Of a DNA stretch of 64,000 nt, positions 51,299 through 60,504 are shown piece by piece; position 1 is the stretch's first letter; every line of letters begins with the position of its first letter. The position numbers and the translations under genes were made by a program. Under the pieces are notes generated by a model, which did no database searches, was not told the origin of the DNA, and was given only the letters and a program-made list of their open reading frames with translations. The stretch comes from JANSYL01 sp963921255 (GTDB lineage: Bacteria; Pseudomonadota; Alphaproteobacteria; Rhodobacterales; Rhodobacteraceae), in the NCBI GenBank assembly GCA_963921255.3, contig CAWUEW020000003.1:620001-684000 (forward strand). Reading direction: 5' to 3'.

Positions 51299-52993
51299 TC
51301 ACTCCGCCGCCACGGCCTTGGGGGCCTCGGCCTGTGCCGGTTTCGGCTTGGGTTTGGCGCCGTGCTCGTATTCCTCAAGGAAATCCAGCACTTCCTGGCG
51401 GTACGTGTAGTAGTCGGGATGCTCCAAAAGCGCCTTGCGTGTGCGCGGGCGGGGCAGGTCGACATTGGTGATTTTGCCAATGGTGGCCTGCGGCCCGTTG
51501 GTCATCATCACGACGCGATCCGCCAACAGGATGGCTTCGTCCACGTCATGCGTCACGCAGATGGCCGTGACTTTGGTGCGGCTCCACACCTCCATCAGAA
51601 CCTCCTGAAGCTCCCACCGCGTCAGGCTGTCGAGCATGCCGAACGGTTCGTCCAAGAGCAGAAGCTTGGGCGACAAGGCGAAGGCGCGGGCGATGCCGAC
51701 ACGCTGCTTCATTCCGTTCGAGAGATCGGCGGCGGATTTGTCCATCGCATCGGCGAGGCCGACGCGTTCGAGGTAGTATTCGACCACGTCCTGGCGTTCG
51801 GCTTGCGAGGCTTTCGGGTACACTTTGTCGACCCCGATCGCGACGTTTTCCTTCGCGGTCAGCCATGGGAAAAGCGACGGGGCCTGGAACACCACTGCGC
51901 GTTCGGGATCGGCACCCATCACGCCCTGGCCATCCAGCTTGATCGCGCCTTTGGAGATTTCGTTCAAACCCGCAACCATGGTCAGCGCGGTGGACTTCCC
52001 GCAGCCCGAATGCCCGATGAGCGAGATGAACTCGCCTTTCTTGAGCTTCAGATCGAAGTCTTCGACAACGGTCAGCGGCCCCTTCGGCGTCGGGTAGATT
52101 TTGTGAACCTTGGAAAACTCGAGGTACTTTTCTTCCAGCGCCGATTGCGCCGCGTTGGCCACGGCTTTCGGAACCGAGTGGATCGGGGTCACGTCCGGCA
52201 GCGTGCGCGTGCCCTCGACCTTGGCTTCGATCCCGACATCCATCAGGTACTTCGTGACATCGGCGCGGAGGCGCTTGAACTCGGCGTCGTGGTTCATTGC
52301 AGACCGATCCCGGGGGCGCGGGATGTTGACCTTGAACGGTTCGGCCAATGTCCCGTCCGGGTTCAGTGGGATGATCCGATCACCAAGCAGAATGGCCTCG
52401 TCCACGTCGTTGGTGATCAGGACACAGGTCTTTTTGTCGGCTTCCCAGATCCGCTCGATCTCGTCGGCCAGGTTGGCGCGGGTCAGCGCATCAAGCGCCG
52501 ACAGCGGCTCGTCCAACAAGAGCATCTCTGGATCCATCGCCAGCGCCCGCGCCACGTTCACGCGCTGGCGCATGCCGCCGGACAACTCGGCCGGCCGGCG
52601 GCCGGCGGCGTGGGACAGGCCCACCATGCCGACATAGTGCGCGACCTTGGCCGCCCGATCTGCCTTGGACAGACCAGGGAACATCGTGTCGACCGCAAGG
52701 CCGACATTTCCGTTCACCGTCAACCACGGCATCAGCGAGTAGCTTTGGAAGATCACCCCGCGCTCGGGGCTTGGCTCCGTAATCTCGGCGCCCTTGAAGG
52801 TCACGCTGCCCTTGGACGGCATTTCGAGACCGGCCATCAGGTTGATCAGGGTGGTCTTCCCGGTGCCCGAGAAGCCGAGAAGGACAAGGAACTCGCCCTC
52901 CTCGACGGACAGGTCGATGTTCTTCAGCACATGGGTCGCCTTGGGCCCTTCGCCGAAGCTTTTCGACACGTTCTTCAGTTCAAGAACAGACAT
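51299..52993 (-). CDS. Nitrate ABC transporter double ATP-binding protein
   Basis: A 564-residue protein with two complete ATPase domains in one chain. Domain 1 (about 1-265) has Walker A GFSGTGKTT and signature LSGGMRQR; domain 2 (about 290-540) has Walker A GHSGCGKST and signature LSNGMKQR. Both have LLLDEP Walker B motifs. In cyanobacteria NrtC and NrtD are separate and NrtC carries a binding-protein-like tail; here the two ATPases are fused and no such tail is present, only a Lys-Pro-Ala-rich end. It energises NrtB. Confidence 0.93.
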   Translation of the reverse strand: MSVLELKNVSKSFGEGPKATHVLKNIDLSVEEGEFLVLLGFSGTGKTTLINLMAGLEMPSKGSVTFKGAEITEPSPERGVIFQSYSLMPWLTVNGNVGLAVDTMFPGLSKADRAAKVAHYVGMVGLSHAAGRRPAELSGGMRQRVNVARALAMDPEMLLLDEPLSALDALTRANLADEIERIWEADKKTCVLITNDVDEAILLGDRIIPLNPDGTLAEPFKVNIPRPRDRSAMNHDAEFKRLRADVTKYLMDVGIEAKVEGTRTLPDVTPIHSVPKAVANAAQSALEEKYLEFSKVHKIYPTPKGPLTVVEDFDLKLKKGEFISLIGHSGCGKSTALTMVAGLNEISKGAIKLDGQGVMGADPERAVVFQAPSLFPWLTAKENVAIGVDKVYPKASQAERQDVVEYYLERVGLADAMDKSAADLSNGMKQRVGIARAFALSPKLLLLDEPFGMLDSLTRWELQEVLMEVWSRTKVTAICVTHDVDEAILLADRVVMMTNGPQATIGKITNVDLPRPRTRKALLEHPDYYTYRQEVLDFLEEYEHGAKPKPKPAQAEAPKAVAAE

Positions 52994-53004
52994 CAGTGCA
53001 GACC

Positions 53005-54084
53005 TCAGCGGTTGTTGGTGAAGGTGAAGAGCGACTGGATCGTGTACATCAGGCGGTCCAGCAGGAAGCCGATGATGCCGATGGTGAAGACGGCCACCAT
53101 GATCCGGCCCAGGCTGTCGGATGACCCGTTCTGGAATTCATCCCACACGAATTTCCCGAGCCCCGGGTTCTGGGCCAGCATCTCGGCTGCGATCAGAACC
53201 ATCCAGCCCACACCCAAGCTGAGGCGAAGACCGGTGAAGATCAGCGGCAGAGCCGAGGGCAGCACCAGTTTCTGGATCTTGGTCCAGGTGCCCATTTTCA
53301 GAACCTTGGACACGTTGACCAAGTCCTTGTCGATCGACGCCACGCCGAGGGCGGTGTTGATCAGGGTCGGCCAAAGGGAACACAGCGTCACGGTGATCGC
53401 GGAGACGAGGAAGGACTTTTCAAACCAACCGTCGTCCGAGGTGTAGACCGCCGACACCACGATCGAGACGATGGGCAGCCAGGCCAGGGGTGACACAGGC
53501 TTGAACACCTGGATGAGCGGGTTCAAAGCCGCGTTCGCTGTGACCGACAGTCCGGCCATGATGCCAAGAGGGACGGCCACAACCGTCGCCAGCATGAAGC
53601 CGAAGAAGACCGTTTTGATCGAGGTCCAGATCTGTTCGTAGTAGGTCGGCGCGCCTGTGAATTCGCGGATCGGGCGGGGTTCTTCGCCGTTGGCGATCCG
53701 ATCTGCATTGCGCTGTTCCTGCCGCTCATAGAAGGCGGCGGCCCGCTCGCGGGTGCGCTCGGCGTCGTCATTCAGGTTGATGACCTGCTCCCACACTTGT
53801 GCGGGCCCAGGGATTGCCCCAAGCGAGGTTTGCACGGTCGGAGCCAAGGTGCCCCACAGCATCAGGAAGGCTGCAATCGCCAAGAGCGGCACGCCCAACA
53901 GGCGCCAAACCTCGCCCAACTGGGCTTTGGGATTGTCGCCCGCACCGATGCGCAGAAGCGGCGTGATCCACGCCAGGCCCAAGACCTTGAACCATGTGTC
54001 GGCCTTGTTGATGGCGGTGAAGCGGCGTTCGCGCCGGGCCTCGCGGGCGGCGTCGGCCTCGAAATTAGGGTCAATCGTCGTCAT
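53005..54084 (-). CDS. nrtB: Nitrate ABC transporter permease
   Basis: A 359-residue inner-membrane permease of the NrtB/SsuC type. After a charged N-terminus and one hydrophobic segment comes a hydrophilic insert with repeated Arg/Glu (about 110-150), then the core of about six segments with PVSPLAWLPIVSIVVSAVYT and the ATPase-contact loop. The ATG at 54084 follows AAGGAAA; the frame open to 54240 was rejected. It lies between nrtA and the ATPase gene. Confidence 0.92.
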   Translation of the reverse strand: MTTIDPNFEADAAREARRERRFTAINKADTWFKVLGLAWITPLLRIGAGDNPKAQLGEVWRLLGVPLLAIAAFLMLWGTLAPTVQTSLGAIPGPAQVWEQVINLNDDAERTRERAAAFYERQEQRNADRIANGEEPRPIREFTGAPTYYEQIWTSIKTVFFGFMLATVVAVPLGIMAGLSVTANAALNPLIQVFKPVSPLAWLPIVSIVVSAVYTSDDGWFEKSFLVSAITVTLCSLWPTLINTALGVASIDKDLVNVSKVLKMGTWTKIQKLVLPSALPLIFTGLRLSLGVGWMVLIAAEMLAQNPGLGKFVWDEFQNGSSDSLGRIMVAVFTIGIIGFLLDRLMYTIQSLFTFTNNR

Positions 54085-54257
54085 CTCTGCGGTTTCCTTT
54101 GCGGGGCGCTGCACGGGGGCGCGATGGTGTCTCTGGGCAGGTCCGTCCGCACGACGTTGGGAGCGGAATAGATCTGGACCGGTTTGCCTGTTTTTTGGGA
54201 TGCGCTGCGGGCGCGCATGATGCGCCCGCAGCATTTTCAAGGGGAGATCGCGGGGCG

Positions 54258-55613
54258 TTAGCCCTGCACTTCACCTTCGATCACCAGTTGCTCGCCGGTC
54301 AGACCGATGGGGAAGCTGTCGATGTAGGCGTTGGGGAAGCGGCCATCATAGGCGATGCCGTCGATTAGCGTGTCGACCGGGTCGCGGAAACCATCGGTGT
54401 CCCAGGGGAAGTCCGCTTCGGCGGCCAGACCGTCTTCGACGAGGCTGCGGGCCGCATCGAGATAGATGTCCGGACGGTACACGTCGCGGGCCACTTCATG
54501 ATACCACTCGTCGCTCTGCGGCTCGGAGATTTGGCCCCAACGGCGCATTTGGGTCAGGTACCAGACCGCGTCCGAGTAGAACGGGTAGGTGGCGTAGTAG
54601 CGGAAGAACACGTTGAAGTCCGGAACGTCGCGGACATCGCCGGGTTCGTATTCGAACGTGCCGGTCATCGAGGCCGCGATCACTTCTTCATCGGCACCCA
54701 CGTATTCCGGATAGGACAACATCTCGACCGCTTCCATGCGGTTTGCGTTGTTGTCGGCATCCAGCCACATCCCGGCGCGGATCAGGGCACGGACGATGGC
54801 ACGGGTGGTGTTCGGGTTCTCTTCCACGAACTCGGCGGTCAGACCAAAGACCTTTTCCGGGTTGTTCGGCCAGATCTCATAGTCGGTGATGACAGGCACA
54901 CCGATGCCGCGCTGGACAGCCTGCTGGTTCCACGGTTCACCCACGCAATACCCGAAGATCGTGCCGGCCTCGAGGGTGGCCGGCATCTGCGGCGGGGGCG
55001 TCACGCTGAGGAAGACGTCAGCGCCAATTTGTCCAGTAATATCATCGGGGGAGTAGTAACCCGGATGCAGACCACCGGCGGCCAGCCAGTAGCGCAATTC
55101 GTAGTTATGCGTCGACACGGGGAACACCATGCCCATGTCAAAACGCACGCCTTCGTCGCGGAACTGTTCGACCACGGGGACCAGGGCTTCGGCGCTGATC
55201 GGGTGTTGCGGGCGGCCATCATCCATCGACGGAATGTGCGGGCGCATCAGCTCCCAAACTTCGTTCGACACGGTGATCCCGTTGCCGTTCAAGTCCATCG
55301 AGAAGGGCGTCACGATGTGGGCTTCGGTGCCGAACCCGATGGTCGCAGCAATGGGTTGGCCCGCCAGCATATGTGCGCCGTCGAGGGTGCCGTCGATGAC
55401 GCCGTCCAGCAGGACGCGCCAGTTGGCCTGTGCTTCGAGCGTGACGAACAGACCTTCATCCTCGAAGTAACCAAGCTCATAGGCGACGGCCAGCGGGGCC
55501 ATGTCGGTCAGCTTGATGAAGCCGAAGGTCAACTCGTCGATCTCGAGGTCCTGGGCAAAGCCCGGACTGGCCAGCGCACTGGTCATGGCCAGCGCAGCGA
55601 TAAGGCGTTTCAT
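54258..55613 (-). CDS. nrtA: Nitrate ABC transporter substrate-binding protein
   Basis: A 451-residue periplasmic nitrate-binding protein. The signal peptide is about residues 1-20, ending ASPGFAQDLE. The family start LTFGFIKLTDMAPLAVAYELG and the segment GTIFGYCVGEPWNQQAVQRG, which lines the nitrate site, are both present. NasS, encoded just upstream, is a cytoplasmic relative. The transcript must pass the leader terminator at 55689-55738, so expression depends on NasT antitermination. Confidence 0.95.
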   Translation of the reverse strand: MKRLIAALAMTSALASPGFAQDLEIDELTFGFIKLTDMAPLAVAYELGYFEDEGLFVTLEAQANWRVLLDGVIDGTLDGAHMLAGQPIAATIGFGTEAHIVTPFSMDLNGNGITVSNEVWELMRPHIPSMDDGRPQHPISAEALVPVVEQFRDEGVRFDMGMVFPVSTHNYELRYWLAAGGLHPGYYSPDDITGQIGADVFLSVTPPPQMPATLEAGTIFGYCVGEPWNQQAVQRGIGVPVITDYEIWPNNPEKVFGLTAEFVEENPNTTRAIVRALIRAGMWLDADNNANRMEAVEMLSYPEYVGADEEVIAASMTGTFEYEPGDVRDVPDFNVFFRYYATYPFYSDAVWYLTQMRRWGQISEPQSDEWYHEVARDVYRPDIYLDAARSLVEDGLAAEADFPWDTDGFRDPVDTLIDGIAYDGRFPNAYIDSFPIGLTGEQLVIEGEVQG

Positions 55614-55907
55614 AGCAAGAGTCCTTTATCCTAGCGTTGCGGCCTCAAAAGCGGGGAGGTGCTGAAACGAAGCCGCGAAAAACAAAAAAGCCGCTGACAT
55701 ACGCTACGAGGGAGAAATCGCAGCGACGTCGAGCGGCTGTGCTCAGGCTTCCCGATCTTGGGAAAGAGGTGGATCAAAGACGCCTTTGCCTTTGATGATC
55801 CTATGAAGCCGATAGGGAACGCCCATTTCAAGCGGCGGGGCGCGACTCACCCCCAGGTTGTGCTGCATTGCCGCATGACGGGTGCGGCTGCGCCCATTTT
55901 TTGGGCG
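55614..55907 (-). promoter_or_regulatory. nas operon leader RNA with hairpins and attenuator (NasT target)
   Basis: A 294-base leader between nasS and nrtA. On the minus strand it forms a series of stems before the terminator: 55870-55888 (GCCGCA/TGCGGC), 55800-55816 (CCTAT/ATAGG), 55773-55796 (ATCAAAG/CTTTGAT) and 55749-55765 (TTCCC/GGGAA, 6-base loop). The terminator at 55689-55738 follows. This is the layout of ANTAR-controlled leaders, where NasT binds stems and prevents termination. The strict ANTAR hexaloop (A1, G4) is not clearly met by any one stem, so the exact binding site is undecided. Confidence 0.7.
55683..55738 (-). terminator. Leader terminator (attenuator) before nrtA
   Basis: On the minus strand, the outer 7-bp stem AGCCGCT/AGCGGCT encloses an 8-bp inner stem CGCTGCGA/TCGTAGCG (one G-T pair) with an 8-base loop, and is followed by TTTTTTG. 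It lies about 75 bases before the nrtA start and would stop transcription unless antiterminated by NasT. Confidence 0.85.
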
Positions 55908-57080
55908 TTAATCCGAGTCGGGGTCAAAAACGCGCCCATCGAAGAACACGTCACGTTCGAGAATCACCCGGCCCGAGGCCGAAGCGACGGCCGTCGGATG
56001 GCGGAGATTCCCCTCCATCTTCTCGGAGGCGCCGGGCAAATCGGCGCCGACCTCTGCAAGCCCATGCCGGTGCAGATCGCTGCGAAATACCCCACCGGCA
56101 ATTTGCACGCTTTCCGCCGGGTCCAGCCCCGTGCGCGCCGCGATCTGGCGGGCGATCCATTTGGCCTGACTGCGCCATGGAAAGGTGGCCGCGCCGCGAT
56201 GGAACTCGACGAACCGCGGCACATGCCTCTGCTCGCCCAGGCCTGAAATTGTCAGATGGCCCGACAGCGAACGGTCGATCAGTTCGGATGATACATCCAG
56301 ATACGCCGGTCGTGACAGAAGCTCGGCCGCAGCGGTTCGGCTGTTGTCGTCCCCCAACCAGCGGCCAGCCTTCCAGACGGCGCGCAAGAGGCGTCGCAAG
56401 AGATGCGGTTCGGTGTCGGCCCAATCCTTGCGGACCGCCAGTACCTTTTCAGGCGCGCATTCCCAGATCGCCTTTCCGGGCAACAGCAGCGCGCCCACGC
56501 CGGTATCCACGGCGACAGACCCCCAAGGTTCGCCCACGCAAAAGGCGTCCACCTCGCCGTCGGCCAAAGCCTGCGCCATCAGGGGGGGCGGCACGGTTCT
56601 GATGTCGAACCCAACCTCGCGAAGCCCGGTCGCGTCCGCCCAGGCGTGCAGCAACTCGACATGCATCGAGAAGGGGAAGGGCACTCCGACGGTCAGGCCG
56701 TCCGGTGCGACCGCCGCCAAAGCGGCCCCGGCCGCTTGCGCGTCCCAGAAATCGAACGGGTGGCCCGCAGCGCGCAGGCGAGCTTCGATGGCTTTGCTGA
56801 CACCGATGGCGTTGCCGTTGACCGACAAAACCGACACGGCGGATAACGAGGTGGTCACGCCCCCCAGACCAAGCGACATCGCGATGGGAACCGGTGACAA
56901 AAGGTGCGCCGCGTCGACGCGTCCGAATGCCAGCATATCCCGCACGGAGGACCAGGACGGTGCCGGGATCAGATCCAGCATCAAGCCTTCTGACTCGGCA
57001 AATCCCATCTCTTGCGCGACAATCAAAGGGGCCGCATCCACAAGTGGAACATAGGCAACGGGGAGTGTGACAGTCCTCAT
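55908..57080 (-). CDS. nasS: Nitrate sensor NasS (NrtA-like, cytoplasmic)
   Basis: A 390-residue protein of the NrtA/CmpA binding family but without a signal peptide, starting directly with TVTLPVAYVPLVDAAPLIVA. The nitrate-site segment AFCVGEPWGSVAVDTGVG matches that of NrtA. By analogy to Paracoccus and Azotobacter, NasS binds NasT and releases it when nitrate or nitrite is bound. It overlaps nasT (ATGA), so the two are made together. A hairpin (GCCCA/TGGGC) follows the stop at 55890-55907. Confidence 0.93.
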   Translation of the reverse strand: MRTVTLPVAYVPLVDAAPLIVAQEMGFAESEGLMLDLIPAPSWSSVRDMLAFGRVDAAHLLSPVPIAMSLGLGGVTTSLSAVSVLSVNGNAIGVSKAIEARLRAAGHPFDFWDAQAAGAALAAVAPDGLTVGVPFPFSMHVELLHAWADATGLREVGFDIRTVPPPLMAQALADGEVDAFCVGEPWGSVAVDTGVGALLLPGKAIWECAPEKVLAVRKDWADTEPHLLRRLLRAVWKAGRWLGDDNSRTAAAELLSRPAYLDVSSELIDRSLSGHLTISGLGEQRHVPRFVEFHRGAATFPWRSQAKWIARQIAARTGLDPAESVQIAGGVFRSDLHRHGLAEVGADLPGASEKMEGNLRHPTAVASASGRVILERDVFFDGRVFDPDSD

Positions 57081-57661
57081 GACAAGAGCCCGGATGCTGT
57101 CACAAGCGCTTCGGCAACCTCGGCCACGCGGCGCCCCTGGTCCATGGCTGCTTTCCGAAGCAACGCATACGCTTCTTCTTCGTCGACGCCGCGGGCTTTC
57201 ATCAGCAGCCCCTTGGCCCGGTCAATTACCTTGCGTTCTTCAAGGGCCCGCCGTGTTTCGGCCAGTTCGGTCCGCATCTGACGCGAGATCTGGAACCGTG
57301 CGATGGCCGTGTCCATGACCGGCTTCAGACGTTCAGGCTGCAACCCATCGACCACGTAGGCCGACACACCAGCCTCGATCGCATCGCGGGCCAGACTGCC
57401 CGCTGCCCCGGACACGAACATGGCGACAGGGCGGTCCAACGGGCCGGAGGCCAGCGTCAGTTCCTCCAGTGTGTCCCGGGTCGGGTTGTCGATGTCGATC
57501 AAAACGATGTCGGGCAGAAACGCGGCAATTTTCCGGGCCAGTCCGGAGACATTGCCGATCACGTGCACTTCGTAGTCGCCCGCGTCACGCAGGGCATCCA
57601 CGATGGCAAGCGCGCGATCGCGATCCTCTTCCACCACAACAATCGTAAGACTTTCCGTCAT
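57077..57661 (-). CDS. nasT: Nitrate response antiterminator NasT (ANTAR)
   Basis: A 194-residue protein with a receiver-like domain (about 1-120: VVVEEDRDRALAIVDAL, IVLIDIDNPT) that retains an Asp at the usual acceptor place, and a C-terminal ANTAR RNA-binding domain (about 130-190: LEERKVIDRAKGLLMKARG then EAYALLRKAAMDQGRRVAEV). It binds the leader RNA before nrtA to permit transcription. It is the first gene of the operon. Confidence 0.95.
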   Translation of the reverse strand: MTESLTIVVVEEDRDRALAIVDALRDAGDYEVHVIGNVSGLARKIAAFLPDIVLIDIDNPTRDTLEELTLASGPLDRPVAMFVSGAAGSLARDAIEAGVSAYVVDGLQPERLKPVMDTAIARFQISRQMRTELAETRRALEERKVIDRAKGLLMKARGVDEEEAYALLRKAAMDQGRRVAEVAEALVTASGLLS

Positions 57662-57699
57662 CTTCTCAGAAACCCGCAGGCGCTTTCATCGTTCAATCG

Positions 57700-57713
57700 G
57701 CAAAAGCACTCCC
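57700..57713 (-). promoter_or_regulatory. Possible sigma-54 promoter before nasT
   Basis: On the minus strand GGGAGTGCTTTTGC has GG and GC 10 bases apart with TTTTGC at the -12 position, as in -24/-12 promoters, 39 bases before the nasT start. The -24 half departs from TGGCAC, and no NtrC site was identified, so it is only a candidate. Confidence 0.3.
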
Positions 57714-57879
57714 GGAGTTGTTGTCCAGGGTTCTGCCTCGGTCAGGGCACTGTGGGTTGCGGATTGCATGATTTCCATGCGGCATTGGAGTCCAGTCGCC
57801 GCCCTCGTGGACCCCGATGTGGTGTGCTGCGCCAACCTCGCCATGCCGTCGCGGTGCTTTCCCTTGCGCGACAGCCGCC

Positions 57880-59760
57880 TCAGAACACCAGGTTCATCAT
57901 CACCAGCGACACCACCAGGAACAGGATGGTCATGATGCCACCGCTTTTCATGAAGTCGGTGACCCTGTAGCCGGCAGGGCCCATGATCAGCGCGTTGACC
58001 TGATGCGTTGGGATCAGGAAAGAGTTCGAGGTCGAGATTGCGACCGTCAGCGCGAAGACGGCGGGGTCGCCACCTGCGGCAACCGCGATCGACACCGCCA
58101 GTGGCACAAGAAGAACGGTCGCGCCGACATTCGACATCACAAGTGTGAACGCGGTGGCCAGGACCGCGACGCCTGCTTGCAGGGCCCATATGGGCCAACC
58201 GTCCAGCAACGCGAGGATTTCCTGCGCGATCCACGCCGCTGTGCCGGTGTTTTGCACGGCTTGTCCCAATGGGATCAGACTGGCCAGCAGAAAGACAGTG
58301 GGCCAGCTGACCGCTTCATACGCCTCGTCGATGCGCAGAACATTGGTCGCGATCATCCCGGCGGCCCCCACCAAGAGCGCCAGCGACAGGCGCAGATCGG
58401 TGAACAAGATCAGGCCGAGTGTTATCGCGAAGAACAAAAGCGCCCATGCCACCTTGTTCGGGCGCGTCTCTTCCATTGGGAAGTCACTCGTCACCACAAC
58501 GAAATCGCGGTTGCGCGTCAGTCTTGCCAGGTTGTCCCAGGCCGTGAAGGCAACCAACGTGTCACCGGCGCGGAACGGCTCGGTGCTGATGTTTGTGGCG
58601 GCATGTTCTTCGGTTTCCACAAGGCTGAGGGTTTCGCCCCCACGGTGAATGGCCAAAAGTCCAAGCCCGTAGGTTTTCCGCATCACGACGTCCCGGGCAC
58701 ATTTGCCAATGAGATCGCTGTCGGGTGGGATGACCACTTCGGCAACGCCCGCCACGGTGGGCGCATAGGCTTCGGCAAAGATGTCGAGTTCGGGGAGGAC
58801 TTCGAACCCGTAGGAAAACGCGATGTCTTCAATGACCTTCCGGCGGCCCAAGATGGCCAAGCGGCATGGGTCTTCCACTTTTGTCGAAAGAACAGGCGTG
58901 AACCAACGCTGGCCCCGATGGTAGGAGCCGATGATGTAAAGATTGTGGGCCAGCATGATGTCCGCGAAGGTCTGCCCGCGCAGCAGCGAGCCTTCGGGCA
59001 CAACGACTTCCACAAGGTCCGATTTCAAACCGTAGATTTTCTTAAGGTATTCCTTCACCGACTGGGCGCTGCTTGCTTCATCCTTGGTGCCTCTGTTCGG
59101 CAGCACCCACCGTCCAAACAGGACGAAGTACAGCACACCCGTCGCCACAAGCGTCAGCCCGATCGGCGTCACCGAAAACAGCGAAAACGGTGCCATGCGC
59201 GCAGCGTCCGGCAAGGACTGGTTCGAGGACGCAATAAGATCGTTCAACAGGATAAGCGGGGACGATCCCACCATCGTCACCGTGCCGCCGAGGATGGCGC
59301 AGAACCCCATGGGCATCAAAAGACGGCTTAGCGGCAGGCCCGTGCGGGTCGAAATCCGGCTGACGACCGGCAGAAACAACGCGGCAGCCCCGACATTCTG
59401 CATGAAGCTGGAGATCAGGCCGACTGTGCCTGAGATGATCGGGATGATCCGGGCTTCGGTTTTTCCCCCGAATTTCAAGATGGCGCCGGCCAACTGGCTC
59501 ATCAGGCCGGTGCGATCCAACCCCGCGCCCAGGATCATGACCGCAATAATCGAGATCACCGCGTTGGACGCAAACCCATCGAAAAGCCGCGACGGATCGG
59601 CAAGGTTGTTGAGCCCCGGCACCTGCGACAGCACGCCGAGCGACACCATGACAAGGATCGCGGAAAAATCGATCCGGAAGACCTCGGTCACGAACAACAA
59701 GACCGTCACACAGAGGATGGCGAGCACCACCATCATCTCCGTTGTCAGTGCGATCTCCAC
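57880..59760 (-). CDS. SLC13/DASS family transporter with RCK_C domains
   Basis: A 626-residue inner-membrane protein. Two blocks of hydrophobic segments (about 1-225 and 425-626) flank a cytoplasmic region with two TrkA_C-like domains: LVEVVVPEGSLLRGQTFADI and AEVVIPPDSDLIGKCARDVV. Substrate-loop motifs include FMQNVGAAALFLPV and ISTSNSFLIPTHQVNALI. Relatives carry dicarboxylates, sulfate or other anions; being next to the nas operon does not prove a link. A leucine-rich start MEIALTTEMMVVL fits. Confidence 0.88.
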   Translation of the reverse strand: MEIALTTEMMVVLAILCVTVLLFVTEVFRIDFSAILVMVSLGVLSQVPGLNNLADPSRLFDGFASNAVISIIAVMILGAGLDRTGLMSQLAGAILKFGGKTEARIIPIISGTVGLISSFMQNVGAAALFLPVVSRISTRTGLPLSRLLMPMGFCAILGGTVTMVGSSPLILLNDLIASSNQSLPDAARMAPFSLFSVTPIGLTLVATGVLYFVLFGRWVLPNRGTKDEASSAQSVKEYLKKIYGLKSDLVEVVVPEGSLLRGQTFADIMLAHNLYIIGSYHRGQRWFTPVLSTKVEDPCRLAILGRRKVIEDIAFSYGFEVLPELDIFAEAYAPTVAGVAEVVIPPDSDLIGKCARDVVMRKTYGLGLLAIHRGGETLSLVETEEHAATNISTEPFRAGDTLVAFTAWDNLARLTRNRDFVVVTSDFPMEETRPNKVAWALLFFAITLGLILFTDLRLSLALLVGAAGMIATNVLRIDEAYEAVSWPTVFLLASLIPLGQAVQNTGTAAWIAQEILALLDGWPIWALQAGVAVLATAFTLVMSNVGATVLLVPLAVSIAVAAGGDPAVFALTVAISTSNSFLIPTHQVNALIMGPAGYRVTDFMKSGGIMTILFLVVSLVMMNLVF

Positions 59761-60029
59761 CCGTTCTGTCCTCCTCCAACGCTACTTTACACATTACTGA
59801 TTTGATTTCGCGACTAAATTTGCGCGATCGACACAGTACGCCGCCTCAAAGCCGCTGATACAGCCTGGATTGCAGCGTCAAATGCGTCGATTTGGGGCCG
59901 CGTCAAAGTTTCGACGCATCTTCCGGGTAGCAGGGCGGGGCGCGCGGGCCTGTCGACCGGGCCGCGTTTGGATGCGCCGTACTGCATGTCTGCGCAGGCA
60001 AAACTGATCCATGGAAAGGACACGACCTG

Positions 60030-60461
60030 ATGAAAGCATTCCCGACCGCTGGCCTCGTGTTTTGCCTTTTGGTTCAGGCAACGTCGACCTGGGCCCAGGA
60101 TGTCGTGCTCTACAGCAATGCCGTCGACGACGCGTATCTTGAGGCCGGTACATCAGATGGCGTGGGTGATCAGATCCTGTGGAACAGTCCATTGGAGCAG
60201 GCCGACGGGACGGTTGTCGGCCGCAATGCAGGCCATTGTGTTCGGGTCGATGCAGAGGGCAACTTTGTGTGTACGATGACATTGGACCAAACGGGGGTTG
60301 GCCGCCTTCTGTTTTCGGGGGTTCAGGTTGTGGAGCCTGCAACATCCGAATTGATGATCACGGCGGGCACCGGCGACTATGCCGGGGCCACCGGCATCGT
60401 ATTGTCGACACCGGTTGAAGACCGCGCACGATTTCGGTTCGACATCACCTTTTTCGATTGA
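60030..60461 (+). CDS. Secreted allene-oxide-cyclase-barrel-like protein
   Basis: A 143-residue protein with a signal peptide (about 1-22, ending STWAQDVV). The rest looks like the eight-stranded barrel shared by allene oxide cyclases and dirigent proteins: NSPLEQADGTVVGRNAGHC, VRVDAEGNFVCTMTL and MITAGTGDYAGATGIV. Bacterial members have no established function. It stands alone between divergent and convergent neighbours; the 269 bases before it (59761-60029) hold no other gene I can support. Confidence 0.78.
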   Translation: MKAFPTAGLVFCLLVQATSTWAQDVVLYSNAVDDAYLEAGTSDGVGDQILWNSPLEQADGTVVGRNAGHCVRVDAEGNFVCTMTLDQTGVGRLLFSGVQVVEPATSELMITAGTGDYAGATGIVLSTPVEDRARFRFDITFFD

Positions 60462-60504
60462 ACGACCTTGCCGCTGGTGTGAGCGGTGGCGCGACGGTTG
60501 ATCG

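Noticed and set aside
51248..53446. 732-residue open frame antisense to the nitrate ATPase
   Set aside because: Same shadow effect; the ATPase on the other strand has all motifs.
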